This document shows, one piece after another, positions 10,281 to 19,439 of a stretch of DNA of 64,000 nucleotides. Source of the DNA: Leishmania donovani. Its lineage: Eukaryota; Euglenozoa; Kinetoplastea; Trypanosomatida; Trypanosomatidae. The notes under the pieces are model-generated. The model worked only from the letters and a program-made list of their open reading frames with translations, ran no database searches and was not told where the DNA came from. Where the stretch lies: assembly GCF_000227135.1 (NCBI RefSeq), contig NC_018253.1:96313-160312 (forward strand), given 5' to 3'. Positions within the stretch are counted from its first letter, which is position 1; each line of letters starts with the position of its first letter. Made by a program: the position numbers and the translations under genes.

Positions 10281-10788
10281 AGCGACGGCCTATCACTACC
10301 TCCCAGAGGCTTCGCATGCGACGCGCGTATATGCGGTCACCTCGGTGCGAAGAAAGGTGCGTGCACGCCTGCGGCCGATAAATGAGAAGACCTCACGCAA
10401 CACTGTTCCGTGTGGCAGTATGCAGGCTGCGAGAGACAAGTCCGTGGGGAAGAGAGCGGAGACGTTGGAGGGCCCAGCGGCATCAAAGGAGGTGAAGCAG
10501 CAAAGAGGGAGACGTTGCCTCGCACACATCGGGGCGCTTTTCCGTCCTCAGGCGTGCTGTGCATCCCGGCCCATGTCGCTCTGAGCTCGTGTGCACATCT
10601 GCAATGGCAGAAACTGGAGCTGCCAAGGTCAAGAGCGTGGAACGAAAAGGTGAGGACGGATGTCGCGTGAACACATGTGGCTTACTGCAGCGACGAACGA
10701 AGACAGAGAAGGATGCGGACACCCAAGCACACAGACAGCAAGAACGGGTTCGAAATAAAGAGCGGCTGCCACTCTCACGCGCAGGCCT
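10281..10788. other. Intergenic spacer, 508 bp
   Basis: RET2 leader plus the 3' UTR of the AlkB-family gene. No feature beyond mild purine bias on the plus strand near 10440-10520. Confidence 0.5.
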
Positions 10789-12480
10789 TTACGCACCGTC
10801 GCACAGGGCAGGATACGGGCACTCGGCTTTGGTGTGCCGCTGCGTCCGCCCGCGCCGCCATGTGAGGCTCATCCTATCCCCTCGACTGAAGGTAGGCAGT
10901 AGCTCGGACAGCGTGTCCGTCCTCTTTTCAGAGATACAGTGCGTCCAGCCGTAGCGGGCCTCCCCAGCTATGACGACGAGGGAGCGTGGGGCTAGGTAGA
11001 CGCCGACAGGCGCAGCCACCTCTGCCGGTGCATCCCAGCGCGAAAACTCCATTACGGTGTACGAGCCAAGCGACACGATGAAAACTGCGTCGTCGAACGC
11101 GTTGTGCGCATCCACGTGGGCGGCAATGCCGCACGCCCCTACCTCGCTGTAGTCGTAGTAGTTCACCGTCAGTTGGTCGCACTCGTGGTCGCCAGGGCGG
11201 AAGGGATAATCTCCGTCGATGCGCACGCCCCCGGCAGCCATGTCATTCTGCAGCCGTGCGCGCATCCACACATAGAAAGACGGACGCGCGTTCGTCACGT
11301 CCCCCTCCGCCGTGAGCGCATTCACTCCGTAGAGGAAGCGGCGGTTGAAGTGTGCCACGCGGCGGCGCGAGAGATATTCCATCTGTAGCCGCGGACGTCC
11401 GTGGTGAAGTTCGTGCCATATGGTCTTCTCCTCATCTGCCGTTACAAAGTCCTCCACAAGGAAGAGGCCGGGAACATCCGGCACAGCTTGTGATGTGCAC
11501 GTACGTGCTGGCGGCGCTGCCCCGTTTGAGAGCGACTGGGTCGGCCGCGCCCTCGAGGAGCAGTCTTGTGAGCCTCGCTCCTCCTCGGCGGCAGCACACG
11601 ACAGACTAGTCGAGGATGGAAGCAGCCGCTCAATTCCGACGACCGGCCGCTGCAACAAGTGGGCAACGCGCGAGCGCACGGCAGCGGCGTCACACGGCAC
11701 CAAGTAGAGGAAGCCGCAGCCCTTCTTTGCAGAGGAAGAGGACGTCGAAGACGATGCCTCCTTCCACAGCGAGGCGTTCGGCAGCACTTGCAGCACCACC
11801 ACCACCACCACGGATGCTTTGTCGGCTGCCGCGCCGTCAACAGCGGGGGAGGACGCGGGCGAGGTGTGCACCAGCGCCCCCGTTTGGGTGACCTCGTCGT
11901 CGCGGAGGTCCGCCCCACTGGGGCAGGAAGACGCTCCTTCGGCAGAGGCGGCAAAGTGCGCCAGCTCCGCCACAGCAACATGCATCACAGAGACACTATG
12001 GGACAAGGCCCTTGCCCCCGCACCAGCTCCTTCCACTGCATCGCGGGGCAACTGTAGCGGGACGCTGCACACGACAAAAGGCAGCGTGGAACTGTGCTGC
12101 AGCACGCCGTTCGACGGCAACGGCGTGGCAGACGCAGCAGTAGGAGAGGCGCAGGAGCATTTTTGCGGGGTAGCGGCCGCAGCGCAGCGCAGCAGTCCGT
12201 GTGCCTCCAGAGTCTGACGAAGGTCATAAGGGGTGCAACCGGCATGGGTGCCGCCGTTTAACGCCACAAAGCCGGTGGCTTGCTCATGGGGCGGGAGGAG
12301 GCGCGCCGCGAGAGCGCCGAAGGCGTCTCCATCGTGCGCCTGGATCCCTGCTTCTGGTGCGACGATCCTGAAAAAGCGTGCCAGCCACTTCTTACACGAG
12401 ATGTGCGTCTTCTTCATCTGCCGCGGAGGCAGCTTTAGGAGAGGGAGAAGGTGGTCGAGTGGATCGCCTGCGAGGGACAT
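10789..12480 (-). CDS. ALKBH8-like Fe(II)/2-oxoglutarate oxygenase with RRM-like N-terminus
   Basis: 563 residues. The C-terminal half (about 335-560) is an AlkB dioxygenase domain: NYYDY near 440, the iron ligands H455 and D457 in HVDAHNAF, the distal H514 in WTHCISEKR, and an Arg-rich 2-oxoglutarate strand SLTWRRGR near 538-545. The ending CPYPALCDG closely resembles the C-terminus of the human ALKBH8 oxygenase domain. The N-terminus has a degenerate RRM-like strand-helix (FVALNGGTHAGC then DLRQTLEAHGLL, about 71-97), again as in ALKBH8. ALKBH8 hydroxylates the wobble uridine modification of certain tRNAs in animals. Here the fused tRNA methyltransferase domain of animal ALKBH8 is absent. 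A long Ser/Ala-rich segment lies between the two parts. The start ATG at 12480 is the first in frame. Substrate in this organism is inference. Confidence 0.85.
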   Translation of the reverse strand: MSLAGDPLDHLLPLLKLPPRQMKKTHISCKKWLARFFRIVAPEAGIQAHDGDAFGALAARLLPPHEQATGFVALNGGTHAGCTPYDLRQTLEAHGLLRCAAAATPQKCSCASPTAASATPLPSNGVLQHSSTLPFVVCSVPLQLPRDAVEGAGAGARALSHSVSVMHVAVAELAHFAASAEGASSCPSGADLRDDEVTQTGALVHTSPASSPAVDGAAADKASVVVVVVLQVLPNASLWKEASSSTSSSSAKKGCGFLYLVPCDAAAVRSRVAHLLQRPVVGIERLLPSSTSLSCAAAEEERGSQDCSSRARPTQSLSNGAAPPARTCTSQAVPDVPGLFLVEDFVTADEEKTIWHELHHGRPRLQMEYLSRRRVAHFNRRFLYGVNALTAEGDVTNARPSFYVWMRARLQNDMAAGGVRIDGDYPFRPGDHECDQLTVNYYDYSEVGACGIAAHVDAHNAFDDAVFIVSLGSYTVMEFSRWDAPAEVAAPVGVYLAPRSLVVIAGEARYGWTHCISEKRTDTLSELLPTFSRGDRMSLTWRRGRTQRHTKAECPYPALCDGA

Positions 12481-13349
12481 GGCGGTGGAGACAATGAAGC
12501 GAAAAGAGGCAGCAGAAAATAAGGCTGGAAGAACTTCGAATTCGCGGCGCTATGCGCGTGCGCGAGTCGCGGTGGTAGTGCCGAGCTCACCCGTGTTTGA
12601 CGACCTCCTCCCTGCTCAACGACAGACAGAGACACTGGCACAGAGAGCAAGAGACACACAAGTAAGCCGTAAGTGTTAGGGAGAGGAGAAGTATGCGAAA
12701 GGAAAAAAAAGAGAGCGAAGCACATGAAGTCGGTCTAAGCGTGTGTGCATCCGTGACTCAGCACGGGCACGTCATCACCACCGGCGCATGTTGCGCTGCG
12801 AACCTTCTGGATGCACACCAGAGAGAATAGCGGCGGTAGGGGAGCGAGTGTTCGAAGGTTGCAAGCTTGTCGTAGACTCCCCACCTCTTCACCCGCCTCC
12901 CGCAGTCTCTCTCACTGACGTGTGCACTTTTGTGAGTGCAATGAGCTGAAGGCCACGCGTAGGAAGAGCACGCGGCAGACAGCTGCGCTGCCGTCGGGTC
13001 ACAAGACAGAAACGCCCTCACCTCACTTGGTTCGTGTTCTCCAGTGTGACATCACCCGTTGTGTGACAGGGGAACACAAAGGAGTGAGGGAGGAGAGCCG
13101 CCGGCGCCGGAAACTCGGGCTGACGGCACGCATACCGTAAAAGGCCGTCGAGGGTGGTTGCGGAGGGAGACGGCGTTGTTAGCGAGAGAGAAAGCACCGC
13201 GCATGCAAGAGGCTTGGCCGACGGGCTGACAACGGGAGGTGAAGAGTCGCGCATGCAGCACAAACACTTGCCGCACCTCAGCGTTGTCAATCGCCGTGGC
13301 TCACGCACTCTATCAAACGCACCGAGCCATTCCGTTGTGGTGCGCCCGG
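12481..13349. other. Intergenic spacer, 869 bp
   Basis: Leader of the AlkB-family gene and 3' UTR of the zinc-binding protein gene. Apart from the polypyrimidine tract listed separately I see no features. Confidence 0.5.
12679..12720 (-). promoter_or_regulatory. Polypyrimidine tract, likely splice-acceptor signal for the ALKBH8-like gene
   Basis: The plus strand is nearly all purine, with an 8-A run, about 200 bp before the start codon at 12480. On the transcribed strand this is a strong C/T tract of the kind that directs spliced-leader addition. Confidence 0.45.
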
Positions 13350-13652
13350 CTAGCGCCGCTGCCGCTGTTTCTTCTGGCAGGCCGGACAAACACACAGCTC
13401 GCAGTACCCGCAGTACCAGGAGCGCAGCTGCAGCACCACATCCGCCTGCCGCCCAATCGGAGTCTCGCAGAAGTGGCAGAGTGCCATTCCCTCGGACATG
13501 ACAGAGGGGATGCGCTTGGCTATTTCGTAGGTGTTGGCGGCAAAGCGGCCCTGTCGCTTGCAGTAGGGACACTTCATGGGAGCACTCGTCGCCTGCTTCG
13601 CCTCCCTGTAGTAGTCCCGCCAGACGTGGTGCTTACTAAGGTGGTCCGTCAT
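13350..13652 (-). CDS. Small cysteine-rich zinc-binding protein
   Basis: 100 residues from the ATG at 13652. The frame stays open to 14027, but the extra 125 residues are Ser/Pro/His-rich leader-like sequence, so the inner ATG is preferred. Four cysteine pairs are visible: CPYC (28-31), CHFC (59-62), CGYC (81-84) and CVCPAC (87-92), arranged like two interleaved zinc sites. The tail is basic (KKQRQRR). A compact four-pair arrangement resembles RING- or treble-clef-type zinc modules, but I cannot name the family. It may bind RNA or protein; function unknown. It sits between the ALKBH8-like gene and a spacer full of retroelement remains. Confidence 0.78.
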   Translation of the reverse strand: MTDHLSKHHVWRDYYREAKQATSAPMKCPYCKRQGRFAANTYEIAKRIPSVMSEGMALCHFCETPIGRQADVVLQLRSWYCGYCELCVCPACQKKQRQRR

Positions 13653-14419
13653 CCTCGATAGGCTGTTGGAGGTGGTGTGGGGAGGAGGAGGGGAGGGGGG
13701 TCTGAAGGATGAGTACGAGGTGCGGGGGTGGAGACGGAGAGCACACCCTCGTCGTGATGATCGCCTTCCCTCGTCAAGCCACTGCTGCGCCCCCTCCCCC
13801 TGTTGGGTGTTGTCGTTGCCGCCCTCTTGTCTTGGCGTAGTGTTCTGTAAGTGCAGTGACGACGGCTCTTCGACGCTCCGCGCGCAAAGGTTAGGCCCCG
13901 GCGAAACAGCGGCAGGGAGGCAGAGAGATGCAGCGATGGAAGGAGTGCAGGTGAATCCAGTCGGGATGTAGGAGGGAGGAGGGGGGAGGGAGGGAGAGCT
14001 GGTGGTGCTACAAAAAATACTGAGCAAATCCTTTCTTACATGTTATTCGGCCACGAACAAGTCTACCCGTGTGCACGCATGACACAGCCACAGCTCGCCT
14101 GACTCTGCCACACTACGGCCTACCTCTGGTCCACTTGGATAAGCCATCCGCTGCTCAACCAAACCATGCGTCTAACGGGCTCCTATTGCCCTTGCTCGCC
14201 CGTTCCTCCAGTACGTGCTGCGACATCGGCGCCAGACAGAGACTCGTGTGGACAGCATGCCTTGATCCAAAGCGAGCCGCATCCACGGGTCCTGCTCGAG
14301 GGCAAAAGCGGTGGCGCCTGTCTTGCGGGTAGCAGGGGGTGGTAGAGGGGCATGGCGAATAAGCTCAGGGGCGGAAGCTAGCGAGATTCAGGTCAGGACC
14401 CTCCGAGGCCCGGCACACT
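13653..14419. other. Intergenic spacer with pyrimidine tracts
   Basis: Leader side of the zinc-binding protein gene. The plus strand is strongly purine at 13668-13705 and again at 13974-14000, giving CT tracts on the transcribed strand. The stretch 14060-14400 is more complex sequence without a recognisable frame. Confidence 0.45.
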
Positions 14420-15115
14420 TGCCTGTCTGCCATGCTTCACCCTCTCCGTCTCTTCAGGCCGCGACATTCCACAATCGGCTCCCCGCAGGCTCGTCACATT
14501 CAGGTCTGGGGGGACTCGACGGTGCAGCTGGGGATGCCCTCGCCACACTTCCGGCATCTGCGCCTCATCAGCCCACCCGGGCACATCGAGGGCGTGCCGC
14601 ATGCTTCGCGCACACGCACCTTGCGGCTCACGGGCATGATCCGCTTCGCGCCGTTCCCGCCCACCGCTCTTGCTCATCCGGCCTCTCCATGCACTGTATG
14701 CGTTCTGTACGAGACGTGCCGGCTGTGCATCACGGCGCGCGGGCTCTGTGCTCGCAGTTCTGCCCTGTGGGGCCCGCCTCAGCGCGGCGCCGTGGCCGGG
14801 AGAGGGGGCTCGCTGCCTTCACTTGCCGCCTCAGGCCATGTCGTAGAGGGGCGTGCCCAGCGGAAGGGACCCGCCGATGAGCATGTGCCGGCGCACAAAA
14901 AAACTCACAGCACGGCGCTCCGACGGAGCACGGGGGGTGGGGGCAGCGGTAGACACCCGGCGGGGAAGCCAATGCAGCGCGAGCGGGATGTGCGTGGCCA
15001 GGTCACTGCGTGCAAGATCATAGCGCGAAACAAGGTGTATCTGGAGAAACCCGCGAGTCTCGCGCAGCAGCATATCGGGCACAACACCCAGCCGGACCTC
15101 ATCACAGCAAAACAC
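14420..15115 (-). pseudogene. Decayed protein-coding remnant with CxxC zinc-finger pairs
   Basis: Several minus-strand frame pieces read like a real protein broken by stops and frameshifts. In order of transcription: a piece near 15115-14960 with IHLVSRYDLARSDLATHIP; a piece ending near 14838 with SFFVRRHMLIGGSLPLGTP; a piece near 14750 with VMHSRHVSYRTHTVHG; and a cysteine-rich piece near 14640-14450 containing KRIMPVSRKVRVREACG, CRKCGEGIPSC and, after two stops, CRACGEPIVECRG. Paired CxxC motifs at the end of a helical chain recall C-terminal zinc modules of WD-repeat/IFT-type proteins, but identity is not established. It could instead be the 3' part of the adjacent retroelement remnant. 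Confidence 0.45.
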
Positions 15116-15209
15116 AGGCGAGGGCGTGAGGGTACCGCAGTTCTAGCGGAGCAGTAGGCAGCACATCACCTGCACCCGTTGTGGTCGCTGCCAGTCGGAC
15201 GTCGTTGCA

Positions 15210-15680
15210 GGAATACAAAGTGCGGGCACCTGCCCGTGCGCGACCGGGCGAGCATGACCTCCTGTCGCCTCGTAAGCTCAGCACTCCGGTCCTTCGAATG
15301 TGGGACGGCTCCCGCATGCACCTCTTGTCCCAGCGTGCCGAGCCCTGTAGCGCGCGGTTTCGGGGGATGCCGGTCTGGCGTATGAGACCGGTGGCCGACT
15401 TCGTGCTCCGTGCAGTGAGCGTCGGCGCCTCCGCCACTGCCGGTTTACGGGAGCCTGTCGACTTTGTCCTTGTGTTCCAACTCGCAATGGCCAGAAACCC
15501 ACTGAAATGAGAGACGCACGCGGTGGACCACAGTAGCGCCAGCGCGTGCGCCAAGACCTGTCGCACGATTCCGGCCTCCACCCTTCCAGGGGCCGTAGTG
15601 AGAGCGGCATGAGGAAGGAGACTGAGTCCGCGGCAACGGCAACCACGCCTGTTTGTGTGCATCTCGGCTCGACATGCTGT
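15210..15680 (-). mobile_element. Degenerate ingi/L1Tc-class retroelement (DIRE), RNase H remnant
   Basis: Minus-strand frame pieces match the C-terminal part of trypanosomatid non-LTR retrotransposons. VVAVAADSVSFLMPLSL (about 15590-15645) fits the RNase H strand with its catalytic Asp-Ser. After a frame change, RLSFQWVSGHCELEHKDKVD (about 15454-15525) fits the hallmark W-V-x-G-H-x-x-x-x-x-N/K-x-x-D-x-L motif. Downstream, EVMLARSRTGRCPH (about 15217-15258) fits the conserved L-R-T-G-x-C element that follows RNase H in ingi/L1Tc. Stops and frameshifts separate the pieces, so the element is dead. I see no reverse transcriptase or endonuclease domain in the window. Confidence 0.6.
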
Positions 15681-16121
15681 CCTCGCCGCAGCCTCTCGAG
15701 CAAGCCACCAAATGCTAAGGACGGAGAGAAGAGGCGGTGGGCACCCCCCCCTCCACACACACACAGAATCTCCACGACAGAGCACACGAGGCACAGGTCT
15801 TCATGAGGAGAGTGGGCTGGTCCGTGCACACACGGTCTCTCTCCTCCTCCGCGGCTCCTTCCCTCTGCCCAAGAGCCAGCCTATCACCTCACCGCCGTCC
15901 AAGAGCCATGTGAATGAGTGTGAGCGTGTGAGGCTTTCGTGGTGCTGTTGCGGCTTGCCGCTTATGACAGGTGTTTCGCTAAAACGAAGAAACACGTGAG
16001 CTGCTCTTCGCTTCTTAGATGCGCACAGCTGGCAGAGCAGCGAAGAGACCCAAATGCCAAAACCAAGTGGAGGTGGAAAGAGGAGGGTGGGGTAGGGAGA
16101 GTGTCGCACTCTTCTCGGCAA
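15681..16121. other. Spacer between pseudouridine synthase gene and retroelement remnant
   Basis: 3' UTR region of the TruA-family gene. Its upper part may hold further decayed retroelement sequence. Nothing else is recognisable. Confidence 0.4.
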
Positions 16122-18212
16122 TCAGACACGGCGGTGTCGCCGCGGCCGAGCAGTACTGCCGTCGCCGTCATCGAAGTCATCCTCGGTGCCGACTTCTTCG
16201 CCATGCATCAAGGACTTCCCCGTCGCATCGTCGTACTCCCAGGGGCGAGCCCGCTTCCACCAGCTTGCAAAGTAGGCTTGGCGCTGAACCGATGCCTCCT
16301 CAGGGGTGTCTGCCACGTACAACCAGCCATCCTCGCCACCCTCCGGTACTCCACCCGTACCGCTTCCTTCACTGTGCATCCTCCATGCACCATCGGTAGG
16401 CGTAGCCGCCTGCTCTACAGTGGTCTCGTTCGCCTTGGTATCGCCTCCATCCGCCTCTCCCGCCTTGCTTGCCTCGGCCCCCGGTGATTCGGCGGCGGCC
16501 GCGGAGGAGGCAGCTAGCCGCTCTTTCCTATTGTTGATCTCACGCAGCGCTTTGCAGGCCGGGTCGAGCTGGATAGGCCGCACATTCCAGTTATGGACTC
16601 GCAGTAGCCGCAAGAACACCGTCATTTCGCTGCTGGCCGGCCACGGAATGCGAGTGGGAAGCACAGGCTTGTACTCCTTCATGTCGGCGAGATGCGCGTC
16701 CTCGACGGCAGTGTGCGGCCGGCTCGCCGCCCGTGCACGATCGCGCGCCGCGAGGATGTCGTCCAGGGGCGGCATCGCATTCAGATCCACGTCCACGATG
16801 TCCGCCGCAATCTTGTGGAACGCAAACACCTCGGCCGCCTCACTAACCGCGCCGCCCCACGCGTCCTGCACCCTTCTGAGGCGTCCACGCTGGTGTGCAT
16901 TGCCGGCGCCGCCAATGGAACGGTCGTACCCATGATAGGTGGACTGAGCAAGGTACAGGTACGGCCCCGGCGCCAGCGGGGTCGTGACACGACGCTCAGG
17001 CGAGAATGCGTCTTCGAGGATGGACTCGCGAGCGCCGCGGCACACCGCCAGCACCGACCCGATGATCTTGCGTATCATGTTGAGCAGAAAGGAGCAGCCC
17101 TCAATTTGGAAGAAGAGGAACGGCAGCGCTGTCGTGTTCGGTGACAAGCATGTGGCGGGGGTGGTGCTGGTGCCGGTAGGAGCCGTCGTCGTCGAGGCCG
17201 CGAAGCTGCCGCCGTCCGTGTCCTCCGGCGAAGTGGACATTCGTGGCGGGTACCTGAGAAGATTCATGTCGTACTCCGTCCTGCTCTCGCCGTGTACCGG
17301 AACTGGCGCCTCGTCAGCAGCTCTGCCCTTGGTCGAGCAGGGGAAGAAGAACAACCGCGGGCACACTTCGCTGCGGTAGATGGCGCGCAGTGCCTCGTCC
17401 GTCGTTGGCTGGATAACCTTCGCGCTTACACCAGAACGGTTTGAGTCGATGTCGACGGAGAAGTTGTGGTATCGGCGCGAGCCTGTGAAGTGAGAGCGCA
17501 GCACCTGGTTGCACCGATCCGCGTTCGCCTTCAGGTCGCGCAGCCACGACGACGCCGACACCTGCGCATCGGCCGGAGGGGCGACTGCATTCATCTTCTC
17601 TAGGTCGACGTACGGGATACTGTACTGGGTTCGTTGCGCCGCGGCCGCCTCCTCCGCCAGCGCTTGCACGTGAGCGAGGCAGCCAGGGTAGTACTTGTCG
17701 ACCGCGGTCCATGTGTCACATGGGGGCAAGAGAGCGTAGAGCGGCAGCATATAGCGGTACACGCGCCGGTTGCAGCAGTGGCGCGGGATAAAGCTGCCGG
17801 AGAGCTGCATGACGTTCGCGACGCGAACCGTGGACGGGAGCTGCCTGTTAAGCTTCTCACAGATGCCCTCAGCCTGCCCCATCTCCTCAAACACCTCCTT
17901 GGGAACGAAGAGGGAGACCATGTTTCGAATAGCGTGAACGCCGCGATCAGTGCGGCAAGAGCGCGCAAAGTGGTGATGCTCGCCAGCAGGCCTTCCGCGG
18001 ACCACCTCCGCGATGATGCCGGCATCCTTCAGTGCTTGGATGAGCACGCCCTCAACTGTGTGGCACGTCGGTGCGTGGGCCTGGATCTGCAGCCCACGAA
18101 ATCCGCTGCCGCTGTACAGGACGCACAGCCCAATGTGGACGTGATTCTTTGGCGCCTTTCCGACCATCATGCGACGCGGGTCGGGTCGTCGCCGAGCCGT
18201 CTTGTCCCTCAT
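16122..18212 (-). CDS. TruA/PUS1-family tRNA pseudouridine synthase
   Basis: 696 residues. The TruA fold begins with HIGLCVLYSGSGFRGLQIQ (about 25-44). The catalytic motif is SCRTDRGVHAI with D89 as the nucleophile; the usual Lys after Asp is Arg here, seen in some members. The N-terminal half continues with VRVANVMQL and RRVYRYMLP, and the domain resumes in the C-terminal lobe with RRYHNFS and IEGCSFLLNMIRKIIGSVLA. PUS1/PUS3-type enzymes isomerise uridine in tRNA and some other RNAs. A long insert near 320-350 and about 200 extra residues at the C-terminus are low-complexity, so the protein is much longer than bacterial TruA (about 270). The C-terminal extension includes Trp-rich acidic text (WLYVADTPEE) and ends in basic residues. 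The ATG at 18212 gives a short basic leader; nuclear or mitochondrial placement is open. Confidence 0.92.
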   Translation of the reverse strand: MRDKTARRRPDPRRMMVGKAPKNHVHIGLCVLYSGSGFRGLQIQAHAPTCHTVEGVLIQALKDAGIIAEVVRGRPAGEHHHFARSCRTDRGVHAIRNMVSLFVPKEVFEEMGQAEGICEKLNRQLPSTVRVANVMQLSGSFIPRHCCNRRVYRYMLPLYALLPPCDTWTAVDKYYPGCLAHVQALAEEAAAAQRTQYSIPYVDLEKMNAVAPPADAQVSASSWLRDLKANADRCNQVLRSHFTGSRRYHNFSVDIDSNRSGVSAKVIQPTTDEALRAIYRSEVCPRLFFFPCSTKGRAADEAPVPVHGESRTEYDMNLLRYPPRMSTSPEDTDGGSFAASTTTAPTGTSTTPATCLSPNTTALPFLFFQIEGCSFLLNMIRKIIGSVLAVCRGARESILEDAFSPERRVTTPLAPGPYLYLAQSTYHGYDRSIGGAGNAHQRGRLRRVQDAWGGAVSEAAEVFAFHKIAADIVDVDLNAMPPLDDILAARDRARAASRPHTAVEDAHLADMKEYKPVLPTRIPWPASSEMTVFLRLLRVHNWNVRPIQLDPACKALREINNRKERLAASSAAAAESPGAEASKAGEADGGDTKANETTVEQAATPTDGAWRMHSEGSGTGGVPEGGEDGWLYVADTPEEASVQRQAYFASWWKRARPWEYDDATGKSLMHGEEVGTEDDFDDGDGSTARPRRHRRV

Positions 18213-19439
18213 TCTTTGTTAGGCACCCCCAGTGGGTGTTGGCCGTGTTGGCGCTCTCCCCCCCCCACTGTGTTGCTCTGCCCCTCTCGGTGCGGCGGCG
18301 GCGCGACACCACTCACCACCCTGCAGAGGCGCACGTACAAGGCGCCCGTGGCGCTGTCTCAACCTTGTATTCTTGGAGCAGGAAGGGGGAAGAGGATGGA
18401 GAAGGCCGCATGAGCAGCAGCATACATGATGAAGTGGGGAAAAGCAGAGGAAAACGAGAGGAGGTCAGCAAGACGCGAGAGAGTGCGGTGGGGCCCTTAT
18501 GGCACATAGCGTTCGCAGATGAGAAACGACATCCACCACCCGCGGCAAGCGCGTGCATGAGCCGCTACCATGCCGCGAGGCCGTCACCGTCCCATCCCCA
18601 TTGTCTGTGAGTCAGCCTCGACGCACGGGGATGCGCACTCAGTTGACCGGGGAGAAAGGGAGGAAAAGGTAGATTGTGAGCACGGAAAGCCGCCTATAGA
18701 CTGCCGTGTCCAGTTGCCTTCCGATCTATTATGTTTCTATCCTGTTTTTGTGCAGCCGTCTCCGCCCTCACGCGCTGCCACCGCGTTCGGCGGGTACGGG
18801 AGTTCACAGAAAGAAAAAATCCGCAGCGCGCTACACGAGCCCAGCGCAGTAAACTCACACGCAGAGACGGGCCTGCTCACGGTTGACGCGCACACGTGGA
18901 ATACGTTGGTGTGACTGTGTGTGCGTTGTATACGTGGATAGGGCGACGCCGGAGGTACGCGGATGTGATGAGAAGGACGAGGCGCGAGCAAGACACAGAA
19001 AAGTCGCCACAGCAGAGAAACAGTCATCGATGATGGCGACAGCGATGGTGGCACATGTATACACACACACACACATTTATAGATAGAATCGGCGCCATCT
19101 CTGTGGCATCTGCGTGTTGATCTGCAGGGTGTTGGTGTCCGCGTGTGGCTTTCTCTTTCCCGCTTCCCCTCTGTCGGGGGAAGCAACGGCGAAGAGCACT
19201 CACCAGCCCGTGAAGACGGGCATAAAGCCGACGCGTCCGGCGTTGGTGAGCGACTGGGATGGATAGACGGCGAGGATGGAGGGTGCCCTTCACGGCCGCC
19301 AAGGTCGAAACACACACGAGAGAGAAAGGCACACCCTCGCACGCGGGAGCTGGAAGCCTTGAACGGAGTACGTACGCCTCAGCTCGCGCTTCCGCTTCGT
19401 ATTCGATTCCGGTCTTCCACAGCCCGTTCCTCCAAGCGC
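18213..19439. other. Intergenic spacer, 1.2 kb
   Basis: NUBP2 3' UTR and pseudouridine synthase leader. Purine-rich plus-strand runs at about 18380-18480 and 18650-18672 are candidate polypyrimidine tracts, and a short CA repeat lies near 19060. No genes seen. Confidence 0.5.
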
